Origin: Lagopus muta
Taxonomy: Eukaryota > Chordata > Aves > Galliformes > Phasianidae
Reading direction: 5' to 3'
Assembly (NCBI RefSeq): GCF_023343835.1
Contig: NC_064437.1
Coordinates: 53,828,972-53,892,971 of the forward strand
DNA length: 64,000 bases
Below are positions 30,639 to 45,300 of this stretch, piece by piece. The stretch's first letter is position 1. Each line of letters begins with the position of its first letter. The position numbers and the translations under genes were made by a program. The notes beneath the pieces are model-generated. The model did not search any database. It was not told the DNA's origin and saw only the letters and a list, made by a program, of their open reading frames with translations.

Positions 30639-33600
30639 GTGGGCTCACGGCAGGGCAGGAGGTGTGGGTGCTGCAGGGGGCTCAAAGGTGTGCGGGGGGC
30701 AGTGAGAGGACGCGCATCTGGTATCAGCCAGCTTCTTGAGCCAGAAAGCTGATGTGGGGCTGGTGGATAGTATGTGCCCCCACCTCTTTTCCCCACTCCT
30801 GGGATGTGTGTGTGGGCACTGTGCCAGGCACTTTTTTTTTTTCTTTTCTTTTCCACTCATCTGCCCATCGTGGCGGGAACTGCTGACGTGAATCTGCAGC
30901 CGTTGCTTGGCCACATCTCTCCATGCTTTTTCAGCTGGCCAGGCAAGAGGAGCAGGTGGGCTGCTGGTGCAGGTCGCTCCTCTCTTTCCTGCTTAGTGTG
31001 CACACGTGCTGGGATAAACATGGCATTCCCACTCCATTCATAGGCTCGGCTGGCTGCCTTCAGCCCTGCGGTTGTGCTCCTGTTATGGTGATTGATGCTT
31101 TGATCTGGTGACTCAGGCAGTGTCGGTGCTTTGCAATGTATTTGAGTGCACCTGTTTGTGTTGCATTTTGGGTCATGGACTTTCTTACCTAGGCTGTCCC
31201 TTGCCCTGAGGACCATACTCAACTGAGCAAAGAAATACCTTTTTGCATCTTTGGTGTAGCATCTGTATTTGTAGCTTCATAACAGGGTCGAGTCTTTATA
31301 TTCTAATTGCAGTGAGCGTTGGCTTGGCAGATGTCTTAATTGTTATGAGTTTTGCTTATGAGAAAACAGAAAAACACTTTTTCTCCTCAGTTTGGAACCT
31401 GCACCTCTCTGCGAGCCAAAAAGCAATTCAGGCTGTAAAAGAAAAGCGTTTGAAAAGAAATAGGGAGATTTGAAACAGATGGGATGTCTGCAGACTCCCA
31501 TGCTGGATGATGGGAAGTGAGGTGAGCTCAGAGCATTGCACTGTTGAGCAGCGTGGTTCTGGGGAGATGATCCAAATAGCTGCATTGGCACAGCGAGGTT
31601 AATGGGAAATATCTGAATTTGCCTTGTATCACACTCAGGAGTTACCTGGAAAAGAGCTCTGTACATTTGGTAGATGGTCTTTCTAGTTAACAGATTTCAA
31701 TGTCCACCTATGTTTCCAGGTGCTGTTTGGTCCGTGCACCGGGCTGCGACAGCATGGTGTTTGGTCTGTTCCTTCCTTCTTAACTCAGGGTGGGGGATTT
31801 CAGGGTTATGCCGTTGGTTTCCTCTTTTTCCTCTCACTTTCACAGATGGAAGGCAAATGTACTGCAGTTTTACTGTTTAACTCCTTCTGCCTCAGTCTAA
31901 TGGTGGGGAAATGCTACTCTGCATCAGAGCTGTTGGGCGGGAGAGGTGGGAGAGCCTCGCCTGTGGTTTCAGTGCTGCAGGATCTGCAGCTGGGATCTGG
32001 GAACCTCAGCTATGTCACCTAACTGCTGGCTGGTGAAGTGCATTTTGCTGTGTGTGCAGTCATGGTGTTTGTTCCCCTCCGTTATTCCGACTCCACACAG
32101 CATGATGTGGTTCTGAGCCTGTAGCCAGACTCAGTGTGTCTAAAGAAATGAATGTTACATGGGATGCTTTACTCCTTGATTGAGAGAAGTGAAGTACTCC
32201 TGTATGTTAGAGTCCTTTTGTTTAATAGCTGGCAGAACTAGATAAGCATTTTAATCCTGGAGTTGTGGCAGAGCCAGATATGCCTCCTTTCAGGTTCTGA
32301 AATTTGTGCTTAGAACAGGCTTTGTAATTCCCCTGGGCTGCTGGGAGCTACAGACCAGAGGATGCTCTCACTGATCGTCAGAGAACTTCCCTTGCTGCAC
32401 CAGGACACTTCCCAGCAGCACAGGTTTAGGACAGCTTACCAATGCATGTGCCCTCCTGCGTTCTGTAGGGGTGGCTTAATTCAGGGTACTTCAATCCTAC
32501 CCAGCATTTACTCCCCAACAGCTATGCTGGTGGGTCTGCATCAACAAGCCTCGGGATTAGGATGAGCTCCGTCTTAACTGGTTTCTCTTTAAACAAGCAG
32601 ATACGGTGGAAATAAATGGCTTCCTTTGTCCTTTGAAATGAATGTAAATAACTGATAGCTTGCTTGATCTGGCATAGCGCAGTGTCTTTTGCAAGAGTTC
32701 TTCAAACTTTCTTCTTCAGAGCAACCTTGCCAAATTCCCGTGAGAATGTACAAATTAAGGGTGAGAATCAAATTGCACGCTGCTCTCTTGTACAGCGTTG
32801 GAAATAAATAAGCTTACAGTTCTTAATCACCCTTTTCCCACCGTGCTGACCTTCCACTGCCTGCTTCAAAGCCCTGGGTGCTGCCCAAGGGCCTTCACTG
32901 CTGTCAGTGCGGCGGGCAGCTCGTGGGATGGTGTTGCTGTCACTGAAATGCTTCTGTCTGATCAGGGGAAGAGGCTTTTCTTAAACAAGTTTGGAAATGA
33001 GCTGAGCGGGTGGGGTTATGAAGCGTACTTTTGGGGCAGGAACAAAATATTTTTAACCCAAACATAGGATGGAGGCTCACGAGGAGGAGGTGAAGAGCCA
33101 AGCACGGCAGGATAGATGTCCTTACACTGTTGTGGAGGATGGAGCTGCTAATTCTGTACTTGTCCTGGTGCTTGGGCAGGGTGGGGGGAGGGTTTGGTGG
33201 TGAGCCTGTTCTTCATGTTCTTTGCCCACAACTGCAAAATGAATATATGTTTTACTTCTACGCTGCCAGGCAAGAAACTTAATTTTGAGAGAGCCGCCGC
33301 ACATTCCCATTCCCTTGCTGCTCTAATCTCTTCAAGTATGAATAAACATGATTTCTGAAGCAGTCTGCAGAAACGCTTTTCTTCTAGAAAGCATTGTTTA
33401 TTTTAAAATAAATAAAAAGCCGTTGAAAGTGGAGCAGTTTTCTATTCCTGTGGACAGACCTCGAACTCGTAGCAGCACTGATAAGTCCATCTGCCAGTGA
33501 GCTGTGCAGGCTGGGTGTACGGCTCGAATCCGACCCATTCGGCTCCAGTTTAAAGCAAAAAAGTACAAGGAACCCTTCAGCTTAGGCAAGGGCGTGCAGT

Positions 33601-36092
33601 GAGCAAAGTCAGGCAGTTCAGAGATGCGTCTCTTTGGGCTGCCATCATCTCCAGGATCAGTTAGCATCCAGTTCCTAAGGTGCAGCAAGGAGTGTCTGAC
33701 CAACGGAGTCATTTTTGGAAAGAAGCTGAAGGCTATCTGCACTGGTCTCTTTCCCCTGCTGATCGGTGTCTGGGCTTTTTTTCCCTTTTGTCAGTTTTCC
33801 TAGGGCTCTGTTCAAATGCTCGCTGGCACTTGCTCGTAGTGTTTTTCACTGGCAGATCTCTGCGTGTGTGAGCCCAAATCCAAAGCATTCTATTTCTAGC
33901 TCCCTGCATGCCACAGCTACAAGAATTCTGCTTGAAAAGCCTTGTGTTGTAATACTAATATTTTAAGATTGGCCCACTTTCTACGAGCCATTGTACAGCT
34001 GCCCTCCTGGTGGCCTGGACAGCTTCTATGTGCAGGAGTTTCTCAGCCGTGCTCCTCCTTATCTGTCCTTGCAGACCTGGGGACTTGGAGCCATGTGTTT
34101 TGATTTCATTTACCTGCCTCCACTGTTAGGTTATAATAAAAGATCAGAGTTAATAACCTATTACAAAGAAGCCATGGTGACTCTGCAGCAGTTCTGAGCT
34201 CTTATTTTCTGAATCACATGGCAGCCTTGAGGAAATTCCTAGATTCCTTATTAAAATTATTATCAACTGGACCATAAAAGATTTTTCTTCCCTAAAACCT
34301 TGTCAGATTTACTTGATGATCTTTTCTTCATGCTCTGTTGATCTTGTATCATCTGTTTTTTTAATAGTGTGCATGTTTAGCGTGAATGTAGGACCTTGCC
34401 TGTTTCTTTTCCAGTTCCTACCCTGCTCGCAGGAAAGCTACAGGAACCAGAAGCATAAAACCCTTACTTTTAATGGGAACAGAGGGGAATGCCCAGATGT
34501 ATTTACTCCTCTTTTGAGTACACAGGTGATCATTTTGGCAGCAGGTGAGACAGTGAGCGGTTGGTAGCCCACAGACCCAAAGTTCAGCATTGCTGCTGTT
34601 CTGATCTGAGTTCTTTCTGCTGAAGGTCACTTACCTTTCTGGTACTAGTCAAACCCACATTTTTAGGTGGCTGCTTTCCTGGTCCCTTTCAGGTTTTATG
34701 GGTTTCCATCCTGGTGAGTCCAGGCTTCCCATAAATGTCTGCGGTTTACCATGACACATAAGTAGCCTTTATGTCACAGAACTGAATTGTTTTCTGCCTC
34801 ATCTAACAGGCTGTCTGTCCCTGAAGCTGTTTCTCTATTTAGGGCTATGACTGCAGCGTTACCAGAAGAAGAGAGTACATAAATCCCTCCTGGAATTATC
34901 TAAGATACGTAAAACACCTTCTTGGAAAACAATGTTGTTTTCAAGGTTGCTTGGCTAATAAAAGGCATCTCCCCCGATCCTTCTAGGAGAATTCACATAA
35001 AGTGAAGGGCATTGAGGTCCAGCATGGAGACTTCATGCATGAAGAGGATAGGGGAGCGGTAGGTGGGACGGAATTTGCCCACCAAGATCCAGAAGACTTA
35101 ACCTGATGCACCTGCAGATTTCTTCCCTGAACAGAAAATTGTGTGTGGGGGGGGGGGCTGCCATGTGACAGAGGCTTCTTGGCTGCCTAACAGCGTGGCA
35201 CCCCCAGGGTCAGAGCTGCCAGGAGCTCTGCTGCCCTTGCAGAACGCTGGGGATTTGTGCCTGTGGTGCTGGCAAGGGCAGATGTGGGCTGCTGCAGGCG
35301 GCCCTCCTGCTGGCACGTGGAGAGGGAGGTGTGGAGGGGATGCGTCAGAACAGCTCCAGCTGCTCGCGGGGTCCTGGCTTTGTTAGAGCCCAGGAGAAGA
35401 AGTGCAGTTGAGGTTCGAATCTGACATTGTGCTGGGAATGATTCTTGATTGCTTTCTAACTGGTTGTTAAGATCTCTTGTTGTTCAGCAAAGATGAGGTG
35501 ATGCTGTTTTCTCCATAACGTTTGCCAAGTTAGCAAACTCCTTTCTACTCTGAAGCCGATTCCGCAAGTGAACCAGATTCCATTCTGCTTCCTCTTTGAG
35601 TGTAAATGTTATCTGTCACAGGCAGAGATGTGAACTTCAGCCCTGTCTGCATAGGCAGCATTTAATGGCCAGTTTTGAAGTAGGATGGAGAGGAAGGGGA
35701 AAACGTCAACTTCTGAACAAATTCAGTAGTGCAGCAAAATGGTCGGGTAGTGCAACAGTCTCTCACCAAGCTGTGATTCAGGAACTTCTGAAACCAAATA
35801 TGTTGTCTTTAATGAATTGCCTACAGGTTTGCTCCTTTCTGCAAGTGCATCTAATCAATGTGAAAGCTTTGTCAGCTTTTGTGTATAGGTGAACAGTAAC
35901 AGTGTGGTATCTTCCATCAGTTGCTTTGTAACACGACTGGGAGAAGGAGATGGATCGAAAGGTTGCGTTGCCGATTGTGATCTCTGGAAAATGCTAAACT
36001 AAGAACGAAGCGCTATTGTGGTTTTGCTGTTCAGTCAAAGCTAGGAAATACTAGAATGGAAGATGTCTGTACAACTATTATTTGACACTGTA

Positions 36093-36205
36093 GCATCATA
36101 GAATAGCTTGAGTTGGAATGGACCTTTCAGATCATCCAGTGCCAACCACCCTGCCATGGGCAAGTTTGCCTCCCACTAGACCAGGCTGCTCAGGGCTCAG
36201 GGCTC
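36093..36205 (-). repeat. CR1 LINE 3' fragment
   Basis: The plus strand reads GCATCATAGAATAGCTTGAG, then TTGGAATGGACCTTTCAGAT, then CATCCAGTGCCAACCACCCT and the block 'gaccaggctgctcaggg'. Reverse orientation, strongly 5' truncated. Confidence 0.85.
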
Positions 36206-39062
36206 GGTGTGTAAGCATTACAATGCAGTTTTTAATTATGTGATTATTGCCTATTCTAGATCTCTGGATAGCCATGTGATGGAAGAAGGGAACCTGAGAT
36301 ACTCTTCTCAGCCTCTTCAGTGCTCTGTGCCAAAGCAAATGTTTGGGACAAAATTGTCAGTTGTTTAACCTAATGTAGTAATATAATAGACCCTTTTTAA
36401 ATTTTTTTTTTTTTTTTAATTTAATGTATAAAATCCATTCTGACACACAAATACTGAGTCATTCACAATTGCAGGAGTGGCAAAGCCATCCAAAGACAGT
36501 TTTCCTTTTGGCACACTGTAGTATTGCTCAGGCTGGTTTTAGAGGAAAGGAGGGAGCTGGCCAGCCCACATTTCATAGATGTTCAGTGCCCCAGTCCCCT
36601 CCCTTCTCTGTTGAAGGAATCAAACACTGTAGTGCCTGGGATTATGAGCAAGGTCACTTAGTTTGGAGCATCACTGACACTCAGTTGGAGAGAGGAATAG
36701 CGTCAGATTTTGTCTTGCTCACTTAAAGAGCAGACATAGAAAAGAGGAGTGAAGATCTGGAGAACTTGCCTGTTTCCAGGCACTTTGTAGTGTCTACTCA
36801 ATATTAAGAGTCGTAAGTCAGTTTTACAGCTGCTTCAGCATCATAAAATGGCCTAGAGTGAAGGGAGTGGCTGAGCAGTGTGTTGAATGGGTCTGTATCT
36901 CATTCTGCATTATCTTTTCCATTAATACTTAAGAACAACTCACATTTTTATTACCTTACGTGCCTCTGTAGAGCTGTGGTGCATTTGCCAGTCTGGGTAA
37001 ACCAATTGCACTTCTAATACCACAGTTACATTTTACAGTTTCATTCATGGAGCTTATAAAATGCAGATTCAACACAGACTCCTCTGAACCATACCCTGAT
37101 GAGTGTGCCCTGGCACTCTACCTAACTTGACAGGATCCTAAAATACAGCCTAGCAGTTACATATGGGAGTGCAACTACTTGGTGTGAATGAGCTACAGCA
37201 CATGGCAAAAAAAACCAACACCTGATTGGCAAGTTGATCCAACCTTGGTGTCCTGCGAAGGTCACAGAGTCCTTTCAAGACCATCCAATGATGGATTTTT
37301 GTTTCACTTTCTCTGTGATTGCACCAATGAAGTGAGGTCTGTCAGTAACTTCTGAGGGAATCCACCTCTTTCCTTTGGCCTGGGAATCAACATGGCTCAA
37401 TATCTGCTGGCAGAAGAAGCTCTGCTGGGTCTGGATTAAAACACGATGTTGCAAGATCAGAGCACAGAGGGTAGAGAGATCCCTTTCTTAGAGCAAAGCC
37501 CACAGTGCTTGGAGAAGCGTTTCATGCTGCATGTACCTGGTGCGCAATGGCTGGGTCAGCTTGTCTTTCTGGCTTTCCATTCCTGGTTTCAGTAGTGTAG
37601 AGGCTTTGATTCTTCCAAACTTGTCTCTAACTCTTCTCATTTCTGACTTCCATTACTCAAAAATACTCTCTTCTCTGTTTATGGTTCTGTCTGTACTAAC
37701 TTTTCACTCTCAAGAGTCGTGAGTAGCAGCCCTTGGAGACCTTTGAGCCGCTGTTCTTCTGTTTTGTGCTAAAACTGCCTGACAGCATTGCAGATTTCTG
37801 GTAGACAGCCAGTTTTCACTGAACAGAAGAGTGGTTTTCAGGATTTGCTACACTTCTGTGTTGTCTGTGGGACATCGAAAGGGCTGTTTGTCTTTGGTAG
37901 TTGTGTTGGTTTACTGCACAACCTCTAAATGCAAGAGATGGGTGACTGGGTCAGTAGGCATGTTGAAAATTAGGATTCTCACATGAGTGTTTGTGGGTTT
38001 TTTTGTGATTTAAAGACATGAGTCAAATCTTGCTCTTTACCTACTAGTGATTATATCAGCTTGAGAGTTCTAGTAAACAAATTCTAGGAAAGCAACTTGT
38101 CATGTGATTGAGTTGTCTTCAAGTACCTAAAGCCCTAGACTGGACAGAAACCTCAGAGCTAAAAGCTTGTGTGAGTGGGACTTGTCTCTTTTTGTCAAAC
38201 AGTATTCCTTGTAAACAAAGTTAGGTACAGTAATTTCAGTGTTTAAGTATGAAGCAACAGCCCTTCTCATCAAGGAATTTTAATTTGAAGGGTAGAGCAA
38301 GCGTGATGCCTGTCAATCTGGGATCTGCAACCTGGTGACTACTGGGGCCTCAAGAGTTATAAGTTAATGTGATTCTGCCGCAGTTACTAATTAACCAAGC
38401 AAGAGTTTTGCTCCAACCGACAGAGCTGGGGCCAGGAGATGAGCACATACATTTAGTACAAAAGATCTGTATGGTTTTGTTCTCTGTGATGCTTTCCGTT
38501 GGGATTGCACCATCCTCTCGCTGGCAGTCCTAAAGGGATCACGCTTCAAATGAGAGTGATGTTGTAACACTGTTCCTGCGGGGTGAGCCGTGTCATTGAG
38601 ACTGGCTTCTCACTCACTCACTTGAGGATCTCCCCTGCAAGAAGCCTGAATGGAAGTTGTTCTTTTATAGTGAGCTTTTATGGTGATATAATCTCTTAAA
38701 TGATACGACAGAGTCATCCGTGGCTGCTGACCTTTATGGAGTGGAGGTGAACGAGACCTTTTTCCCTACTTGTCCATGGTGATCAGAGCAACAAAATGCT
38801 GACTCTGCTTCCGAGTTGGTCACTCTGCTACCAGCAAACAGTTTGAAGGATCTTGCCATTTCTGGTTTCCTTCCAGCACTCCAGCTCCTGCTTTGGGAGG
38901 ATCGTCCCGCCTGCCCTTTGCACTGTGGGGTTCAAAGTGCAGCCCTGCTGAGCAGGAGCCTGCAGGCCCCCCTTCTAGGCAGCAGTTATGCGAGGACAGG
39001 GGTGAGTGGGTGCCCGCTTTTATTGCTTGTGAATTGCTTGTCAGCGATTTCTGGTTTCCTAC

Positions 39063-39084
39063 AAAAAAAAAAAAAAAAAAAAAA
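39063..39084 (+). repeat. Poly(A) tract
   Basis: Twenty-two As with no recognisable retroposed sequence directly upstream; a simple mononucleotide repeat. Confidence 0.9.
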
Positions 39085-41050
39085 GGAAGACAACCTTCTG
39101 CTGGTGTGAACTTGTTCCTGATAAAAATTTATATCTGGCACCAAGAGTAGGTGTGGCTGTGGGCTTTAGGCTAGCTGCAGGCTTAGTTCTTCCTATCTAG
39201 CCTGGGACATCTTTCCGTTTGAAGCAAGTACAGTTCTTACAGTTACAATTTCTGTACACAGCAAGTGCAGACAGGGGCCCTAATTTAGTACTACAGGGCA
39301 CCTGGTAAGAGGTTTCAATTAAATGCTGTCCCAGTGCAGTAGGGCTGGGCTGTGAGTTATCCACTAACACTGACTTGAACGCCAAGGGACAGCGCTAGGC
39401 TGGTTTTGCTTCAGGATGGATAGATTAGCATGATGTGTTTTTGCTGTGCAAATTCATGTTTTTTGCCGTTGCATAACTGAGATACGTGTGTGGAAAATAA
39501 AAGCTGAAAGCAAAAGTCTTTAGTGTTGTGATGGAGTGAGGGTAGTAGGCCCACATTTGATGAAGACTTCTTGAGTAGGTCTTGCTGTCCAACAGGGGAG
39601 GAGAGAAGTAAGGGATGCCCCACCACTGGGTAGGATAGCTCCCACTATGGGCTGCTTTACCCTGCTCTATGGCTGTGACTTGGCCTTTGATACATGCTGG
39701 TTCCCTGCCCTCACCAGAATAACTTTTATCTTCTCCTCAGTATTCTTGTTTGCCCGGAGCCTTTTGGGGTGGTTAGGTCACAGCTAAATTCAAGGACTTC
39801 ATGATCCTCACTGGGAGTATTTTTCTTTTTTCTTCATGGCACAGGCATTTCTCCAACACAACGTGAGTAGGATTTCTCTCAGAAAAATCAAAATCCCTTT
39901 GAAAATCATTGCTTGCAATGACAAGCCTAAAAACCTCCTTATATTGTACGTTTGCATGTGACCCTTACAGAGATCATAGCAATCTTCAAGTTTTGTTTCT
40001 TTTCCATATGATAAAGCCAGCCTCTCTGTCATAACCAGGACCGACAGATTTGCAGCTCTGTCTGTTCAGCTCAAAAGGCCCGAGGGGGGTTATGATCGCT
40101 AATGTGGAACTGCTTTGCCAGTAGCTTTACTGGTTTAATCCAGCTCATGTTGTACTGACTGAAGGCTCCCAAGAAAAGCCTGGACACCACAGAGCTGCAC
40201 AGTTCACCCCACAGGCAGTCTTGGTGGGGGGTGAAGGCTTCCCAACATGGGAATCCCCTGAGGTTAGAGGTGGAGGGAGGCAACTGAAGCAGTGAAAGAA
40301 CTTAATTACCTACATAATGGATGCAGTCTCCAAAAACTACAGCAATCTGTTACTTGATGCCTGTTGGAAGGTGGAACCTGTCAGTGCAGTAGGAGGGTGC
40401 GCAGCCAGTATGCAAGCAAATACAGTAACATTCTTTTTTCCTTCTTTTTCCAATGCCCCTGGGTTGAAAGGTGGGGCTGAAGGATTCCCCATGCTGCCTG
40501 ATGCATCATAGGTAGGAATCCCAATCTCTCCTGCTCTCCCTTGGGGCACACCTGCTGCATAGAGGATGAGATGTCTACCAGGCGAGCTCTGATGTCAAGG
40601 GCTCCATTCTGTTGATGTTTTTCTTGCCTTCCAGAACAGCTATTTTGAGTTTTCTAGTTTTTGCTGTAAACTTTCTCCTTAATGTGTGAGAACAAACTGA
40701 GGAAGAGTGGGGAGGAGGGAAGATGCACATACGTCTGAGTATTGAGGGCACTTTGTTTTCTGGCTCCTGGCTTGAAAGGTGGATTTGAACATATTGCTTG
40801 CCTGCTGAATGTGGTCCAGTGGTAAGAGGCCTTAATATGTTTCTCCTTTGTAAATTGTCAATCTCACATCTTCCAGTAAAGGAAAGAATTTGGGAGAACG
40901 GCTTCCAAGAGTAATAGCCATCTCAGCCCCATGCAACACACAGGCTCCAACTCAGAAGTTCCAAGGAAAATACTCAGAGAGGGGAAACTTGTCTAGCTGC
41001 ATCTCTGACCATTTCCCAGTGAGGCTACTGGGTTTTGAAGATAGATCAGT

Positions 41051-41099
41051 TCTTTTTTTGTTTGTTTTTGTTTTTTTTTTTTAATTTTTTTTTTTTTTT
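41051..41099 (+). repeat. T-rich low-complexity tract
   Basis: Runs of T interrupted by single G or AA over about 49 bp; simple sequence. Confidence 0.9.
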
Positions 41100-42219
41100 C
41101 AAATAGATATACAGCCATCCTGGAACTGTTAACTATTTGGAATATCTTAATCCAAGAGCCCAGGATGTTCATCTAACAAATGTGGTGGCATTAATGGGTA
41201 ATGGCTGAACTGCTTTATCAGATTGATACACAATGGAGCAGGTGATGAGGATGGTGGGAAAAGGTCCACTCACAGAATAAGAGTTTGTGCGGGCTTTACC
41301 CGAGATAAAGAGCTGAGCTCTCCGTTTTACCAGGATTCAAGGTATTTGCCATGTTTCCTGCATTCACGTTACCCACTTTGATAGTGTGTCAAAGAAGTGC
41401 AGGCAAGAACATGTTGTTTTTGAAGGGGAAGTGTTCGGACAGCACTGGGTAATCCAAAAGATCAAATTTTCATATATGCTGCTATGCCTTCTTTTTTTTT
41501 TTGCTTCAATTACTTTGCTTTAGAATGAGAACTATTTTCTTTCCTCCTCTCCTACACTGGCTTACACAAAACCATTTAGCAGGTACATTTCTCCTTTTCT
41601 CCTGTAATTTTAGGTATATAGTATGAGTTTGGTTTGCTCTTCATGTAAGAGGTTTCTTATGTTACGATTGCAACTTTGTGCGGACTGACAGTCCCACTAA
41701 TGAGTCATATTTTTGTTTCTCTTGCCCTGAGGTTATTATTTGTCAATGTCTTTATTTAGTGTCATCACTCTATGCAAACTGATGTGTAGTACTCTTGGCA
41801 CACTTTGTTGGCAGAAGGTGAAGAAAGGAGAGACAGGGAGATAGTAGCTACAGGTGAGATGAGGACATCCACTGAAGGACTGGAGACAGAGTTAAGGTGA
41901 ATGCCCTAGCAGTTAATGGTTTATTCTGTGTAGTTTATGGATACTAAAAGTAGTGCCGTGAAGTTCATTGTTGAATGGTTTCTAACCCCTTACTGACCCA
42001 GTAGTTTGTGATCTGTTTTTTTTTCTTACTGTGTCAGAGGCACCATTTATCCTTTTTATCCCATGTGCCTTTTGTTTTCAGACAGCTTTAAAGTAACGTC
42101 CAGTTTATGATTGATTGCGCACTAAATGTTTTTCTGTTTTTGCTGGGCTGAAAACCTAGTAGGCAAGTGTTTAAGTGGCAGGACTGTTGTTATTGCTTAA
42201 ATTCCCACTCTTGTGCGAT

Positions 42220-42328
42220 ATAGAATCATAAAATCGTTTGCGTTGGAAGGGTCCCTTAAAAGCCATCTTGTCCAACTCCCCTGTATTGAACAGGGACACC
42301 TGCAGCTCCATCAGGTTGCTCAGAGCAA
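42220..42328 (-). repeat. CR1 LINE 3' fragment
   Basis: The plus strand has TATAGAATCATAAAATCGTT, then GCGTTGGAAGGGTCCCTTAA, then 'ctgaacagggacacctgcag'-like sequence (here TATTGAACAGGGACACCTGC). Reverse orientation; same subfamily type as the copy at 19905. Confidence 0.85.
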
Positions 42329-45300
42329 GAGAGATATACAAGTAGCTCTCCCTTCTGAGAGGTGACAAGGTGTTGACCAAAGTAAAACAAAAAAAACTTG
42401 GCTCCATCATGAGAGAGGAAGCCTCAAGCTTTTTTCTTGTGTTGGCTGGAAAGCTGGTTTTGCACCATGGACAAGTTTGTTTCTCTTGGGAATAATAGAA
42501 TTGGTGCTCGTACTTGCTGTACTTTCAAGGGGGTCTTGAACCATCTGGGTGAGAGGTGCAGTGACATAGGTCCAGGCCTGGTTTCTCTGCTGGTGAAACT
42601 TGGTCTGAAAGGAGTGGCTGAATTGGGTTTTTCCCCTTATTTCTACATATGCTGTTGTGACACGGGGAATAACAGTAAGTGCAGGATATGCCCTCTTGAT
42701 GGATCGGCCCTGCGCTGTGGTTGTGCAGGCACGCTCCTGCTTTCTCTGGGTGCACTGGCAGACTGGATTCTGCCGCTTGAGTGATGGCATGGTGGGGCTG
42801 TGACCGCGTTGTTCTGTCTAGCTCCGTCCTGATTCTTTGCTGTTTTGTGATGTGGAAGGAAGGAACAGGAGGGGGAGCTGAGAATATTGTTTGTTCCATT
42901 CAGAAAATGGATGCCATTGGAACCTGGTGAAGGCCTGATCTATTCACTCTTCCTTCTCCAGTGGTTAGGCCTGGGAGGGAAGAAGTGGGCAGGGCCTCAC
43001 TCCTCCTCCTTCCCTTGGCTTGCTGAAATGAGTGATTTGTGTCTGCAAATTCAGAAATCTCAATGGAAAAGTCACAGTCAGAAGTAATAGAAGTAGCTTT
43101 CTGTTTTTAGAGAAAATGTACTTTTTCTTGGTTTTGAATCCCTTTGCGTTGCAGCAGGGCGATGAAGGCTGTGATGGTGGGTGTAGGAGGGGCAGCCCCA
43201 GAAGGACGTGCAAGAGATGGAATGTTGCAACCTCAGAACTGTTAACCTTTACAAGCTGCATGGGGTGGATGTGTCATTGCCTTTTCCCCTACTCGTGCAC
43301 ATTTTTACCTTCGACATACCAAGCAAATGGCTTTCTGCCTCAGAGATGGCGAAGGGTTGTTAAACCTGTTTGACTTCGAGTCAGTCATTCTGGGGATTCT
43401 CCTTGTCCACTTGTGTGAGGGTCAGGAGCTACAAAAGCCCATTCGTCTTGTGCCTGAGGTCCTTTCTGCAGGACATGCTCTTAAGGCAAAAGCTTTTGTA
43501 CTGGTTGCTAAAGGTAGTTGAGTTGTAGTGAGTGCTTACAAGGACTGGTAGATTGTCCCTCCAGGGTTGGATAAGGAAGCTGCAGTGCTTATGGGGAAAT
43601 CTGCAGCCCAGTGTAACAAGCCAGTGACTCCTCACCATAGGGGTGTGCTTGAGAATGGTGTTCGAAGATATATTAGAGAAGAAATTGAACATTAAGCTAG
43701 GTTTGCAGTTTGTGATTTAAATCTACGTACGAAGGTTGCTGCTGTTTGATGTACGCATTTGAAACACTAAGACTTAGCAATTCTTGAAGACAACAGTCAC
43801 CTGCTTCTTATTTTCTCTGTGAGAGCAAACTGGTTTTAACATACGTAACTGACTGTGTTAGTGTCCATCTCAGTGCTATCATGGGCACGCACATGTGTCT
43901 TGACAGCAGTCATGTCTTGAGAGATGGCACGTTTTTAGCGGGTGACAATAATACTGAACAAAGCCGTTAGCACTTATGGTGTGCTTATGGTTTTTTCTCT
44001 TTCAGATATTGCAACCTCCTGCAAAATGGTTGAGACAAGGCTGAGTATGGGGGTGGATGGGAGGAATCCTGAAACTCTGAAATGGGGGAAAAGTGTTGTT
44101 ATTCAGTGCGTGGGGGAGGCTTAAGCATAGAATACAGAAAATAAAAGCTATGATAGAAAAGTAGGGAAAAAATAGGAGTTACAGCTACTGATTAGAATAA
44201 TCGCTGAAGTATGTGACCCTTCTCTGCTGCTCTTTGTCACAGCCAGCATGCTCCTGATTTGCTGGTAGAGCTTCCATGCCCTTCTGGTGTGTCTCAGTGA
44301 TCCATAGTCGCTAAAACAGGTGCCACAGACATAGGCAAATGAGCTTTCCTCATACTGCTCCACTGAAGGATGTGACTCATTGCTGAAGTGATGGTTCATT
44401 CAGCAGAGCAGTTGCACTAAAAGTGTGGAACTTGTCAGGGTTTCCAATGATAACTATTTCCTTTGGATATTTCTTGCGCTATGGAGACAGCAAGTAAGAT
44501 TTTTACTATGGGCACTGGACTGTTACAAACTGAACTGGAGATGTAAATGTAATTTTTGTGAGCCTCAACACAGGTAGCTGCTTGGTAGTTAAGTTCTGCT
44601 AGGTTCAAACCTAAAGAAAAATACTGATTTGATCCCTTAATCTGTCAGCTCATTCTTTGCTCCTGTTTTCTGTTTGGGTGTTGTAGTTTTGGCGTGTTTT
44701 TGGACAGGGCACTGGGAAAACTAGCAAACGTTTTTTAAACAAAAGATAGTTTGTCTTTGTGGCTGGGAGGGCTGATTTGGACTTGCTCTGTATTTTTTTT
44801 GTTTGGAAAACTGAAGTTCTTAGAAGTTAGATGGCCTTGGCTTTCTTTGTTCTCTTCTGTTTCAGACATCTGTATCAGCTCTCTCCCCGAGCTCTTTATC
44901 TTGCTTGGCTTTTCTGTGGATGCCTGGAGGCCTTGGCTCACATTCTCAAGAGTGTCCACTGGTTCAAGAAGCCATCACTGCTATCAAATTACCTTGACAG
45001 CTGTTGTCCCATTTCATATTTGCCATTCCCTCCCCCTGGCTCCCTTGTGATTTTTGGCAGAAACTGTGGCTATTGAGCAATAAAACTTGGATCTGTGAAT
45101 CCTGTTGCTGGTGGGAAAATGAGATGAGAGCATACTAGTTAATGCCTTGCAACTTGACTTCTTGCTGATATATAATCAGTAGCATCTTTGTTTAAAAACA
45201 AAACCTACCACTAGCTACTCTGTTTGTGGTTCAAGTGGATGGTTCATTTACTGTTCATCTGGAGTTGTGTGGTAGGTGCTGGTCTCTGGTAATGGTGCAC

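Larger units (their letters stand above)
30639..42219 (+). other. CNNM2 intron 1, first part
   Basis: Starts with donor GTGGGC after the CNNM2 first exon. It contains one CR1 remnant (36093-36205), an A22 tract (39063-39084), a T-rich tract (41051-41099) and a G11 run (35147-35157). Open frames are short and I recognise no exon, RNA gene or retrocopy. Confidence 0.7.

Noticed and set aside
29066-30856. 596-codon open frame on the minus strand opposite CNNM2 exon 1
   Set aside because: It lies wholly opposite a conserved, GC-rich coding exon with strong third-position G/C bias, which keeps the antisense frame open. Its translation is repetitive His/Asp/Gln/Arg sequence with no family.
39063-39084. 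A22 tract as the tail of a processed pseudogene
   Set aside because: No upstream sequence resembling a gene and no flanking direct repeat; a simple repeat is enough.
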